Below are positions 11,120 to 23,159 of a stretch of 64,000 nucleotides of DNA, piece after piece. Source of the DNA: Marsupella aquatica (lineage: Eukaryota > Marchantiophyta); the NCBI GenBank assembly GCA_973895155.1, contig OZ316894.1, positions 11,098,001 through 11,162,000 of the forward strand, given 5' to 3'. Position 1 is the stretch's first letter, and each line of letters begins with the position of its first letter. The position numbers and the translations under genes are program-made. The notes under the pieces are model-generated. The model was not told where the DNA came from. It did no database searches and saw only the letters and a list, made by a program, of their open reading frames with translations.

Positions 11120-12350
11120 CCACACTTATTTCTTACTTGACTAATTATATATGGTAATCTAGATCACCAAGTTTTGCTTTAGGAATATTGGCAGTTTAAG
11201 CCACCACTGGCCCGCTATGGAAGGACAACAATGACAATTCTTTTCCATTGCTAACAACATTATTGACTAATGATTGTAATATACGTCCACCAAGTTTTGC
11301 TTAGGGTACATGTAGAGTGAAAATTGTCTTATTTTCAAGCCGTCGAAGTAGACTGTAAAAGGGGAAACATTTTTGTCTGGTGTGGACCAATCCTACATGG
11401 CAAGCATTTGGCCCAAGTAACTGAAGTGGAGCGCTTATTTGCCTATGAGTTTAGACCACCACCTCCTGCGGTTCATCACAAACAATTCCAAACTTTGGCT
11501 CCTTCATTCAAGGGATTTGCATTTATTGAACTTCGTTCAAAATATCTTTGGTAAGGAGTCTATGTTTAGATTAAGAAGCGGCCCCACATGTTGCTCCACA
11601 TGTTGCTTGGTGAAAAAAGTCCCCAAGAGTCTTGTAAAGACACCTTCAGGAGATAATGACAATTGTAATCACCAGTGTCCCTCAAGTTGTGGGAGGACAA
11701 GATAGACACTTTTTGCCCACCGTTAACTTTGTTAAGAACTTTATTGACTAATTATTGTAACCTAGAAGCATCATTAGGGGCCGATTTTGGAGTTGAAGCC
11801 ACCACTTTCCCTCTAGATATGGGAGGACGGAACAATCACTTTTTGCCCATTGTTTAGAACTTTATTGACTAATTATTGTAACCTAGATCCACCAGGTTTT
11901 GCTGGGATAACAATAGCAGGTCAAACCACCATGGTCCCTAAAGCTATGGGGGGACAAAACACTCACTTTTGTCCACCTTTTTAATTTGGTAAGAACTTTA
12001 TTGACTAGTTATTTTAACATAGATCCGCCAGGTTTTGCTTGGATGAAAATGGCACTTCAAACCACCATGGTCCATGAAGCTCTTGAGACATCCATTTTTA
12101 GCCCACTTTTGTTGTTGTGAAGAACTTCTATTGACTAATTAGTGTTACCTAGATCCACCAAGTCTAGGAGACACTGACAGTTCAAACCTCCACTATCCCT
12201 GACGCTGTTAGAGGGACCAGCTAAACACTTTTTGCACCCTTTTTACTTTGTCAAGAACTTCATTGACCAATGGGCTTCTTGTCCACTTTCTACTTTGTGA
12301 AGAACTTTATTGACTAATTAGGGTGACTTGGATCCACCAGGAGTTGAACC
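11120..12350. repeat. Degenerate minisatellite of ~130-bp units
   Basis: At least eight diverged units follow each other. Each has 'aagaactttattgactaatta-tgtaacctagatccaccaagttttgct', then a purine-rich stretch, then 'caaaccaccatggtccctaaagct', then 'acactttttgcccac-tt'. Units differ in length and by many substitutions. The array carries no ORF of note. Confidence 0.7.
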
Positions 12351-14228
12351 TGGGCAATGACGGTTTATCATCAAGCCCACACAAATTACATCACATTACC
12401 CTATACATACCTACACTGCTAAGGGCCAACTCGCATGTCCAGACCTTTCAGAATGTCGCCCTTACCACTTGCGTCAACTCAACATTTGTAACTTATATGT
12501 GTTGTGTTTGCCAAGGGGCTCGTGTCCCTGCTGTGTGGTATGTGCAGCATATTATACAAGGCTGCACAAAAATGTGAACCTTAAAATTTTGATTTATTCT
12601 CTAAATAAAGGTCAAGACTGCAAGGGCTTACCCTTGCTCGTGTGCCCATAAGACCTGCCGTCAGGCCTGTCTAACAAATGGGATACGACATGGCAGTATT
12701 ATCAACTCTAAGAATGACATGTAGCAGTTTAAGGGCAGCTTTCTGAAGGGCCAATAGCATGCAAGTTGGCCCTAAGTCTTGCAACTTTATCATGCATTAA
12801 AAACCCAAAATGAAAATAGTTTCCAATTAGTACTTCAGAGTTGTAGGTGCATCCTCGAGATTTAGTGGAAGATGGCTGATCATATATAAAAGTTTCATGG
12901 AGAGGAATGCTATTGATCTTTGTGAACCAGAACATGGATGCCAACAGCATGCTTTTCAATTTTGGAAGATTCACTCAATTTTCACTTGAAGGTAAATTCG
13001 TAGTCTCACTGCTTTTATTCATAGCTTGTGTCCACAGGAATCAAACAACTTTTAGGGATATGTGCACAAATGGATGTGCATATGGATCATTTTGGCCCTT
13101 GTTGCAAGGATTGATATCTTTCCCATTAGCGAATCAGACCTTCTGGATTTAAATGATTGTGTTTCTTTAGTACGTTAGTTGTTGATAAGGAGGATCTTTG
13201 GGCTTTGTTTTTTTATCGTCACTCGTAGTACCTATGTCACATGGCCTCCTCATTGCTTGGTTCAGGATAAATTTTGTTTTAATAGGAAGCTATATTAACC
13301 ACTAATACAGCAGGCTCATCGTGGATCATGATTAATAATTTTGTCCTGTAGCAAAGTAAAAGTTAGGGCAATCTAGTGTCACCTAAGTAAGGTCTTGACC
13401 AATACGTTTCACTGCATCGTATGTATGAACATATACATATAGATACATAAGGCAAGTATGTGGTATCTTAGTATATACACTAATTCAGTTAATCCTTGAG
13501 GTTGTACTTGATTTTCTTTTTACTTGTTGGGTGCTTGTCCTCTTTGGCCCTCTTTTTCTTCCACTTCGTGTACTTTGGTTTTTCCTGTTTTATAAAATTT
13601 GGTGAAATGTTTTATAAATTTTGGTAAAAGTTCTTCTTGAGGTTAGCTCGGACTTGACACACTTTTGAATGAAAATCAATTGGCTGTAAGAATTGAAGTG
13701 TCATGGGGCTGGTTCTAGGGGCCTGTTAAGTCCAGCTTTGTCTAGAAAGGGCTGTTAAGTCTTATCATATTTCTCTTAGACATTTACTCTTGGGTCCGGA
13801 GTTATTATGTAACCACAATTAGCTAATCATAGTTAAGTACTTGGTGAAGGTTAGATGTACTATATTCACTAGCAGAACTTAGCTATAGAGTATAACTTAG
13901 GCTCATTGTTTATGGAGCCATAAGAGATAGGGGGCACATAGGGACAACTTAGAGTTTGTGGAGACATGGTCGACTGGCTCAAAGTTCAATAAAGAACTCT
14001 TGTGTGTTCTAATAGACGTAGCCTTTCAAGAGAACCACATATATCTTCTGTCAATTATTTGTGGATCATTAGATGTTACACATGTGCATGTCATCTTGAG
14101 TAGTACGTGGTTGTTTACTCAACAATCCCCGCAAGAAGCCATGCTTATGTGGTACGACTCTTTTGGCTTCATTCTATGGGTGAGAGCAACTTCAAAAGGC
14201 TCTGTCAATTATGAAGCTCCTATATCCT
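12351..14228. other. Intergenic, no gene recognised
   Basis: AT-rich. The 118-codon ORF at 13,958-14,314 straddles into the dispersed repeat that starts near 14,229. A part of it around 14,077-14,125 recurs near 32,620-32,670 ('cacatgtgcatgt ... tttactcaacaa'), so the ORF is most likely repeat sequence, not a gene. Confidence 0.45.
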
Positions 14229-14470
14229 ATATGCTGAATCCACCTTTCAAATTTGAATTAACTTTTGAACCCCTTCAAATTTTACTGAACTTTTCTGAAC
14301 TTAAAGTATTTTGAATGTATTTGGCTCCCCTAAAAAAATGCTTAATCTTTCATTTAGAATCACTCCTTAGTGAATTCTCTTTTTTTCTCAGGAGAGTGAG
14401 AGAAATGAATTTGAACAATGTGCACATCTAGTGTACTAAGTTCCCTTTGTGGTTTCCTTCACAAAATTTA
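14229..14470. repeat. Dispersed repeat, also at 63,678-64,000
   Basis: The order of landmarks 'tgaattcacctttcaaattt', 'agtattttgaattattt', 'gagtgagagaaatg-tttgaa-aa-tg-acaca' and 'taagttcccc' is shared with the right edge of the window. Divergence is high and no coding sequence or terminal structure could be defined. Confidence 0.5.
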
Positions 14471-16057
14471 TGGTTTTAATTGAGTTGATTGTCATTACCT
14501 AGAAGCAAGTGAAAATCTGTACTGTATGTGCACAACTCTTCATTACCTTTTTACTTTCTTGGTCAAAATATGCTTTTCTTTCCATGTGTACTTATGGTTT
14601 TGTGTGTTATGTCACTCACTCTTAATTAAGATACATTAATTTCTTGGTATATAGTTTACATGTACCTACTTCTTTTATCATAAGTTTTTGAGCACACTGT
14701 TGCATTTAGACCATTGAGAAAATTTAGAAGTATGATTTTTGCAGAAGAAAGCAAGTGTTTGCATATTGGTATCATTAGAGCATGAGTAAACATTGGGAAA
14801 TAAAAGCATTGGAAAGGAAAACCCCAAGCAGCACGTGGCGCATTGCAAAAGCCCAATGCAACCATGTAAGTTAGTCACGTTCTCAAGTGTCATATAGATT
14901 TCCAATTATGACTCGGGCAAGGTTGAGGTACAGAGACAGGAGCACCTATATTGGCATGCATGGACCAAAATGGTTTCATGGGTACTCATAGCTTGGATGT
15001 CCGTTGGATGAACCCAAGAGTACAAATGCATCCGGGCTACTTGAGTGCTTGTCCAAGCCTGTCAATTTGTGCAATCGGGCGTAAGGTTGGAGACCAAACA
15101 TAGTGGATCAAAGTTGGCTAGGGGATGGCAGGTGCAAAGTATATATGAGGTGAGTGGTGTCTACTCAAGTGGCTCAGGGGCAAGCCCAACTAAGGTAGGG
15201 TCTCTCAAGAATAGGGTCTCTCAAGGGTGTTGTTCTCCATTAGTGTTTATCAGCCATAATGAGGAATTTCCTTCCACAACTGGTCAAAACTCAACTCTTG
15301 GGCAAACTTAACATGCCTTGGGGGGGGGGGGGGGTTTCAGTCCAGTTTTTTTGTTTGAGACAGGTCACAACACTTGTTTGCAAGTTATCTAAGCATCATC
15401 AAATTTTGAAATCTAGTCATTTTTTAAGGGTGGTGGAGATTGTTGAAGAGTGATGATGCACTTGTATGGCCGAATTTTTTGGTGCAAATGCTGGCGCACT
15501 AATTTCCCAAGTTAGTGGCCGTATAGATTTTTAAAAACCACACAATGTTTCCTGCAATGGGGCCTGCAACATTCCAATTGCGTAAAACATCCACAAAATA
15601 CAAAGTTTGAGACAGCCTTATGTGATTGATTCTCATCCACCAGAATTCAGAGAAAGGAAAGGATGCGGCTCTCTCAATGTAGTGCCAAATGTACAATGTA
15701 GGGAGAACTTGATGACAGAGTATCACCAGTAAACAATTCACCCATATTCTGATTTGGTGGATTGTTGCGGTTTTTATTAATATTCCAATTTAAGTCACAT
15801 CGCATTATCCAATCCCCAAACAATCAAATTAATGTGATTGGACCGAGATTGGACTTGTCCAATTGATCTAGTATTGGAAGACGCATTTTGATTCAAAAGA
15901 AATGGCAAAAATGTTCTGATCATTTGAGAATGGCATAACCATTTCCAAGTATTTCCAGATCGGGAATAATTGTGCTATCGTGCTACTATTGGCCAAGGGG
16001 TCCCAATTAGAATCAAATTGGAAAATCATGAAAAAGTGAGCTTTCAAGAATTTACCC
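14471..16057. other. Intergenic; G14 tract near 15,320
   Basis: No gene family recognised. A run of fourteen G lies at about 15,320-15,333. Sequence rich in CCAATT/AATTGG motifs around 15,790-16,050 resembles that on the other side of Copia element 1 (31,640-32,230), as expected for a locus split by insertion. Confidence 0.4.
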
Positions 16058-16062
16058 CAATG

Positions 16063-16393
16063 TGTAGGATCGAAACGGACAGCATGACGTCTCATAATCG
16101 TCAGTCATACAACACTCCGGTACACCGACACAAAGATACGTGGTTCACCCCATCTGGGCTACGTCCACGGCCGCACCAAGAGCTTCACTATGAACATGAA
16201 AAGTACATATCACCATAGCTCCATGGTCCAAGCTCTCTCTCTCTCTCTCTTTCTCACAAAGTTCTCAACTAAGTGTTCTCTCTCCATGGGACACCAAGAG
16301 GGTTATCCCTTCATGAAGAGTCTAGTCAACTAATATTAACTCTGGTTAACTAACTCTAGTTAACCTAGCCAAGGTTGAGTCAAAACCCTAACA
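16063..16393 (-). repeat. 3' LTR of Copia 1
   Basis: 331 bp, TGTAGG...CTAACA on the plus strand. It contains a CT microsatellite at about 16,230-16,250 that is shared with the other LTR. The left flank CAATG forms the target-site duplication. Confidence 0.95.
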
Positions 16394-16411
16394 AACTCCC
16401 CCTTGACTCTA
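16394..16411 (-). promoter_or_regulatory. Polypurine tract of Copia 1
   Basis: On the minus strand a purine run AAGGGGGAG lies directly against the LTR start TGTTAGGG. That is the priming site for plus-strand DNA synthesis. Confidence 0.85.
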
Positions 16412-16426
16412 GCCTTGAGCTAGCTG

Positions 16427-19400
16427 CTATCCTTCTGAAGCTAAGATCTGCAGTGAATTGCAATGTCTTGCAAAATCACCATGAGGGATAACCTTGGTTA
16501 ACATGTCAGCTGGATTGAGTTTACCATCAATCTTGACTAGCTCAACCTTTCCTGCTGACACTGCCTCTCTGATGAAGTGATACCGAATATCAATGTGTTT
16601 AACTCTGCCATGTGTCATTTGGTTGGCAGCAATGTGTAAAGCACTATTGTTATCACAATGGAGAAGCACAATGCGTTGTGTAATCCCTAAATCCTTCACC
16701 AAGTTGCTTAACCAAATTGCCTCCTTAGTTGCTTCAGCTGCTACCACATATTCAGCTTCAGTAGAAGACTGAGATATGCATTTCTGCTTTGTGGACCTCC
16801 AACTCACACATCCACCCGCAAGAGTGAAAGTGTATCTTGAGGTGGACTTCTTCTGGTCCAAATCTCCTCCATAGTCAGAGTCCACATAGCCAATCAATGA
16901 TTCTGCATCTTCACTGTGTGCATCAAACAACAGTCCAACAGTAGAGGTTCCCTGCAGATAACGTAGTATCCACTTCACTGCTTCCCAATGTATATTTCCT
17001 AGATTAGCCATGTATCTGCTCACCAATCCAACAACATGTGCTATATCGGGCCTAGTATAAACCATAAGATACATTAAACTGCCCACAGCACTATCATAGG
17101 AAACCTTAGACATATGACCTCTCTCAATTGCATCTGTGGGGCAGGATGCAGCTGAAAGCTTAAAATGTGACGCCAAAGGAGTACTCACAGACTTGGCGCT
17201 TGCCATATTGAACTTGGCAAGAACCTTATTAGTGTACTTACTTTGTGTCAACCACAATTTGCCATTTTGCCTATCCCTATGAATCTCCATGCCCAATATG
17301 CACTTAGCAGCACCCAAATCTTTCATACTAAACTCAGAGCTCAATTGAGCTTTCAGCTTAGTAATGTCAGATTTATTCTTTGCTACTATGAGCATATCAT
17401 CCACATAAAGAGCTAGCAAGATAAAACCAAAAGTTTTATCATTCACTCTCTTCATGTATAGACATCAGTCATGCACACTTTGAATAAATCCAAGTGACAA
17501 TAGAAAGTCTTTGAACCTCTTATTCCACTATCTTGGACTCTGTTTCAATCCATACAAGGATTTTAACAGCTTGCATACCAGATGCTCCTTGCCTCTTTTG
17601 ACATATCCTTCAGGCTGTCTCATGAAGATCACCTCTTCCAGCAAACCATATAGGAAAGCTGTAACAACATCCATCTGTTCCAAGCAGAGATAAAAAATAA
17701 CCATAAGTGCCATGAGTAAGCGAAGGGTAGCTTGTGTGATCATTGGAGAGAAGACATCACTATAGTCCACACCTTTGCGTTGTGTAAAACCCTTGGCAAC
17801 CAGCCTTGCCTTGTAAATCTTCTCCTCATGATCACTACCTTCTTTTTTCACCTTATACACCCACTTGCAATCAATTGCTTGCTTTCCTTGAGGCAGCTCT
17901 TCTAGTTGTCACGTCTTGTTGTCATAGAGTGACTTCATTTCCTTATTCATGGTGGCAATCCATTCTGGCTTCTCAAGGGAAGCCATGGCCTCTGAATAAG
18001 TGGACGGTTCTCCATCCTCAATGATCAACACATTCCCAGAATCGTCAGCATCTTCATCATCAATATCTATGTGATCAGATGGAAACCAAGTTCCAAATTG
18101 TGTAGGCTCCTTGTGAGGTCTTGATGAAGATCTCCTTGATGATTTTGGCACTTCAGCAATTGGTTCTGATGTTGCTGGTACTGGTGTTGGCGCTGACACT
18201 GGTTCATGAGCATATTCATGCTCAATCCTGTCAACATTTGGAGTTTCCACCATTTTCTCCCCCTCTTTCAATGAGGAAACCTCATTGAATGAGACATCGA
18301 TGCCGACTACCAGCTTTTGTGCCAAAGGGTCCCATAGGCGATACCCTTTCACTCCTTTCTCATAACCAAGAAATATGCACTGCACAGACTTTGGATCAAG
18401 TTTAGTGCGTGATATTGGAGGCAAGAGAGCATATGCCTCATAACCAAACACACGTAGTTTGGTATAATCAGCAGGTCTTTGGTGCCACATCTCAAAAGGA
18501 GTCTTACAACCAATGCTGCTAACTGGAGATAAAGTTAGCAAATAAGCTATCGTATTAACAGCTTCAGCCTAGAAGATCTATGGAAGATCTGCTTGACTTA
18601 ACATACTCCGCGAGTGCTCCAACAAGGTTTTGTTGAGCCATTCTACAACACCATTTTGTTGTGGAGTATACACATTGGTCAAATGTCGAGTAATGCCTTC
18701 ATGCTCACAATAGAGGTTGAACTCGTTGGAAATATACTCACCACCATTGTCTGAGCGGAGATACTTCACCTTCTTTCTCGTTTGTGTCTCAACCTGTGTT
18801 TTCCACAGTTTCTTGAAGATTGGAAATACCTCTGACTTCTCACGCATGAAATAAATCCAAATCATGTGTGAATAGTCATCAATAAATGAGACATAGTATT
18901 TCATGCCTGAAATGGAAAAAACTGGGGATTCCCACACATCAGAATGAATATAATCGAGTATATCTTTGGAGGTATGATGAACAATGTTAAAACTTACACG
19001 ATGCATGCTGCTTGCCAAGAATACAATGCTGGCAAAATTCCAGCTTGCAAGACTTTGCACCGGGCAAGAGTTTCTGCTTACATAGCATCGCCAATCCTTG
19101 TTCACTCATGTGACCTAGTCGTGCATGCCACAAGCGTATCTGGTCCTCCTCTGATGAAACCACATTAACATTGCCAAGGATGGTGTCTCCATCCAAGATA
19201 TATAAATTTCCCTTCTTTTGGGCTTTCATGACATTGAGAGATCCCTTCTTCACTTGCAAAATGCCATCAACTGTACTCCACTAACATCTAATAGTGTCCA
19301 AAGCTCCAAGAGAAATCAAATTCCTTTTGAGATGAGGAATATGTTTGACATTTGTTAACATTCAAAGAACGCCATCAGACATCTGAATTTTTACTGTACC

Positions 19401-20354
19401 CGTGTCAATTATCTAGCAGGGTTGATCATTCCCCATCAAGACACTTCCGGTAGTGGATTCATAGGAATGAAAAAAAGCTCTTGTCGGAGTCATGTGATAA
19501 GAACAAGCAGAATCCAAAATCCAATCAAGTTCATGCACGATAGAAGAATCGGTGCACAAAGCAAATCCTTCATCATCAGACACAGCCAAACTAGCCTGAT
19601 AAAAAGCAATCTTTGGTTTGTTTTTGCAATTCCTTTTGATGTGGCCTATCTTGCCACAATTCCAATACTCCACACCTTTTGAATCCAAAATCTTGGATCG
19701 AGAGCGTTGAGGAATTGATATTTTTGGTTTAAATTGACTCTTTGTTACTGATAAAGTAGAAGAGGAAGCATGAGAGGTTACATGCATTTTCTTCCTACTA
19801 TCATCCGTAAGAAGAGTGCTCACCGTCTCATCATAGGAAATCTGATCCTTACCATAGAGTATGGTCTGAGTCAAATGCTCGTACGATTTGGACAAGGAGA
19901 TAAGAAGAAACAAAGCTTTCTTCTCGTCTTCAACTTTTTTATCGAGAGTGGCCAACTCGGACACTATCAAGTTAAAGGTATCAATATGATCGGCAAGTTT
20001 TGTACCTTCCATCATGTGCAGTGTCATCAACTTCAAAGTAGTGTATAAGAGAGTTGCCAAGAATTTCTTTTGGTACATCTGTTTGAGTCGTTCCCACAGC
20101 TTTGTCGGTGAATCCTCAGTCAACACTTGGAGTAGAACATCAGATGCCAAGTGCAACCGGATTAAGCTGAGAGCTCGTGCACAGATGTCCTCCCAATCCT
20201 CCTCAAACATTGCCGATGGTTGACTTTTCAATGCTGCGCCCAAACCTTGCGAAACTAACACGTCTTGCATTTGAACTTGCCATAGCGTAAAATTATTGTG
20301 GCCGGTAAACTTCTCCACCTCATATTTGGCACTAGTAACTTTTGATGGAGCCAT
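16427..20354 (-). pseudogene. Copia 1 gag-pol polyprotein, broken by stops and a frameshift
   Basis: Gag starts at 20,354 (MAPSKVTSAKYEVEKFTGHN) and runs to 19,413. Its zinc knuckle reads YWNCGKIGHIKRNC, the first Cys replaced by Tyr, one G-to-A change. Protease follows (ILDSACSYHMTP). Integrase has an HHCC head around 19,180-19,020, then catalytic Asp in IHSDVWES, Asp in LRSDNGGEY and Glu in the NGVVEWLNKT segment. Reverse transcriptase (YVDDM near 17,400) and RNase H (VDSDYGG, STEAEY) follow, ending at 16,427. Gag and the start of pol share one frame; one net shift occurs near 19,000-19,100. In-frame stops near 19,411, 19,355, 19,285, 17,915 and 17,525 are mostly one transition from the expected codon (CGA to TGA, CAG to TAG, TGG to stop). 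The order protease-integrase-RT-RNase H defines Copia. It is not autonomous as it stands. Confidence 0.93.
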
Positions 20355-21545
20355 TGTACACCCCTAGGACCTTGAAGTGCCAAAAATCACTTTGCAGCTT
20401 CTCAATTTCACGCAAATTTGCACAACAGCACATGGCAGCACGACAACATCAACCACAAAATGACAAAAAATGAAAGTTGCTGAAATTGAAATCCAAGAGC
20501 ACTCCTGGGTACCCTAGAAGGTATCGGATTTTGTCCCAAAATCCGTTTGGCAAAAACATCTCAGTTGAGATATTTTTACCGCCGAGTAAGAGGGGGTCAA
20601 AACATCAAAATTGGACCCCCGAGGAGAATCAATTCACTCAAATCCGCAAGAAAAGTCGGTTTGACAAATAGTTTGCACAAGCCCCTACTCAACTCCCTCA
20701 AGTATGCCCTTGCAAAATATTGTGTTGATACAACATCGAATGATTTGCCGAAATTTTGATTCCGTCGCAAAAATGAGCTTGCTGGAAAAGTATATTTTCC
20801 TTAAATTCCTGCAACCCTTGTACAGGCCTTGTGGGAAATTTTTCAGAGCTGCCCAAGGGCTGCCACGTGCCCTCTTGGCCCCCTCGAACCCCCTATCACC
20901 CCCCTTGACCCTTTTTTCGCGTCTGCGCGCCATCCCGGGCGAGTAAATACTCGTGACAGACTTTTCCCCCGGTGGGATATCTAAGATATCTTTTTGGGGT
21001 TTTAACAAAAAGAAAAACTGATTTCAGATTCTGAAACTAGACTTCAAGGCGCTTCAAATCGATATAAAGAACTCTGAAAACGGTGAAGAATTGAGGGAGA
21101 TAGAATTCAATTAAGATCACTGATTTTGACCTAGCCACCATAGCCGGGAATTTCGAGCTCAACTCAATCCAAGAGTTCTTCGTGACAACTCAATGAAACA
21201 CATTGATTTCTTCACCACCACATTCCATAGCAACACCACTCGCACCAACTTTCCTTCAACGATCATGAATGTCTTACAAGAAACCAAAATCATATCACGG
21301 AAGCCACGTTCCCCTCGGTAATCAAGTCGAGACCTCAAAAACCGTCAAAAAACCGTCTTATATAAAGATTAAAATTGCTCAGCCATATGTGAACAATCTC
21401 TCGACTAAACATGCAAGTTTCTACTCCATAAACCTCCTTATCCGATCACCACTTTGTATGTCAACGTTCACACTTCCATCGTGCCCCCAAAAATTGTCAA
21501 TCAATCACAATAAACCGTTAAGACATCAGTTGATCCCGAACCGAA
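20355..21545 (-). other. Leader of Copia 1
   Basis: About 1.2 kb between PBS and gag start, without a conserved ORF. It would contain the packaging signal and untranslated leader. Confidence 0.75.
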
Positions 21546-21558
21546 GCTCTGATACCAA
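21546..21558 (-). promoter_or_regulatory. Primer-binding site of Copia 1 (initiator Met tRNA)
   Basis: On the minus strand TGGTATCAGAGC lies two bases after the 5' LTR end CCTACA. This is the standard plant Copia PBS, complementary to the 3' end of initiator methionine tRNA. Confidence 0.93.
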
Positions 21559-21559
21559 T

Positions 21560-21658
21560 TGTAGGATCGAAACGGACAGCATGACGTCTCATAATCGTCA
21601 GTCATAGAACACTCCGGTACACCGACACAAAAATACATGGTTCACCCCATCTGGGCTA
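21560..21658 (-). repeat. 5' LTR of Copia 1, inner part
   Basis: Matches the first 99 bp of the 3' LTR (16,063 onward) up to CTGGGCTA, where the Gypsy element begins. Confidence 0.93.
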
Positions 21659-21990
21659 TGTCACACCATTTAGAGTGGTAGTAAAGTATATCGTACTATC
21701 TAGGTATAGAGGTTTTGTATGTGTGCTACATGAGCACTATGTTTAGTTTGAGTTGGTGTGAGGGATAGTTATCCCCTTGTGTTGGCTCAAAGGCCTCATC
21801 TTTCAATGTTGAGCCTTTGAGCATGAGCTTGGTGGCTATGGTGTAGCTGACCAGGTTGTGTACATGTAACGTGGATTCCTTGAAGCACAAGGTGCGTTGG
21901 GCTTGACATACATGTGTGATCGCGTCGGATGGGATCGTTGTTGGATTAGCATCGATCGTTGTTTGATTTGCACTATTGAAGAAGATTACA
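21659..21990 (+). repeat. 5' LTR of the Gypsy element, lacking its first ~140 bp
   Basis: 21,661-21,987 matches 30,574-30,900 over 327 bp without indels, with about eight mismatches by eye. It ends GATTACA. Relative to the LTR following the polypurine tract (start 30,434), the first ~140 bp are absent here and reappear at the far right end of the element. No tRNA primer site starting TGG was recognised just after 21,990. Confidence 0.85.
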
Positions 21991-23159
21991 TTGAAAGATC
22001 AGCTTCGAATTCTGATGTACGGATCGTGCAAACAGAAGTTTGATTTCGTTGAGGTTTAGTTGTTGACGATTCGTGGTATCTCGGATTGGGTTTTGTTGTT
22101 GAACGGATCGCTGGTATCTCGATCTGTTACAAGTTGGTGTTGAGAAAGCTCGAGTGGATGCGGAGCTTTGAGTTGTTGAGTTGCGCGTTTGGAGTTGCGA
22201 TTTGCATCGATCGACATTGCAGCATTTTGGAGGACTGAATGTGCGGTTGATGATCGGAAGTTGCCATCGATTGTTATGCGCGGATTGCTAAGAGTATTCG
22301 CTGCGGTTTTGTGAAGGCAAGTTGGTCGGACTTGTGATTGTTTGTGATTCTGGTTGGGGATGGTTCCAATCGGGGGTTGATAGTTGAAGTTGTATCTTGC
22401 GGATTTGAGATTTGTCAAGCTTAATGTTGACGGATAGTGCATTTCTTTGAAGAAAGCGACATTGGATGTTGACGAATTGTGTCCCCTATGGCGACGTAGC
22501 GCACCGCGGAGAGGCGACGTAGTGCACCGCGGAGAGGCGAGGTGCAGCGATGACCTAGGGCACAAGGAAAACGACAAAGTGAGTGAACAGTGACTTTGTC
22601 CGGGAATTGCGACGGGGTTTTCGCAGCAATAGGGTTGTGAAGGTCTTCCACGGAACATTGTTCCGTTGAGAGGGCATATTGGAGATTGGTTGACTGCGGA
22701 ACACCGTTCCATCGTGGTAGTTTTGGGAAGATTGGTCTTCCACGGAACACTGTTCTGTTGTGAGTGCATATTGGAGAACGATCGGGTACAGATTACCATT
22801 TTGTTGTGATAATTTTGGGAAGATTGGTCTTCCACGGAACACTGTTCCGTCGTGGGTGCATATTGAAGATTGGTCTGCCCCATTACACGTCTCATCTGCG
22901 TTGTGAAGAAGGGTTGGTTGCGGAACATTGTCCCGCAACTAGGCAGCTCACGGAACACTGTTCCGCCAATTAGCTTGGCTATTGGTGATGGAGGGTTGCA
23001 GAACATTGTCCCGCAACTAAGCAGTTTACGGAACACCGTTCCGTCAATTGTCTTGGAGATTGGTGGTGGTGCATTACGGAACATCGTTCCGCGATTGAGT
23101 GATGGGTATCCGCGGAACACCGTTTCACCAATCGGTTGATTATTGATAGTGGTGAGTTG
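21991..23159 (+). other. Untranslated leader of the Gypsy element
   Basis: Open space between the LTR and gag. It contains a perfect 23-bp tandem duplication apart from one base (22,490-22,512 and 22,513-22,535, unit GGCGACGTAG-Y-GCACCGCGGAGA) and the palindrome array listed separately. A 354-codon antisense ORF (22,056-23,120) is read here as a by-product of the palindromes. Confidence 0.7.
22651..23127 (+). repeat. Ten-copy array of the palindrome CGGAACAYYGTTCCG
   Basis: Copies start at 22,651, 22,697, 22,743, 22,835, 22,921, 22,951, 22,999, 23,029, 23,077 and 23,113. The consensus has six-base arms CGGAAC/GTTCCG around three central bases (ATT, ACC, ACT or ATC). Several copies differ by one transition in an arm. 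Spacers are 15-77 bp and partly similar ('attggtcttcca', 'gcatattg'). As RNA each copy can fold into a six-pair stem with a triloop; as DNA each is a twofold-symmetric site for a dimeric protein. Confidence 0.9.

Noticed and set aside
12330-12365. tRNA B-box-like run (minus strand CCCAGGTTCAACTCC)
   Set aside because: No A box or tRNA fold at the right distance, and it lies at the end of the minisatellite.
13958-14314. 118-codon plus-strand ORF as a gene
   Set aside because: It overlaps dispersed repeats seen again near 32.6 kb and 63.7 kb.
22056-23120. 354-codon minus-strand ORF with repeated GTMFR/GTVFR motifs
   Set aside because: The repeats in the protein are the translated DNA palindromes of the Gypsy leader, the ORF is antisense to the element, and it resembles no family.
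22651-23127. CRISPR array
   Set aside because: Repeats are short perfect palindromes with unequal, partly similar spacers inside a eukaryotic LTR element; no cas genes are present.
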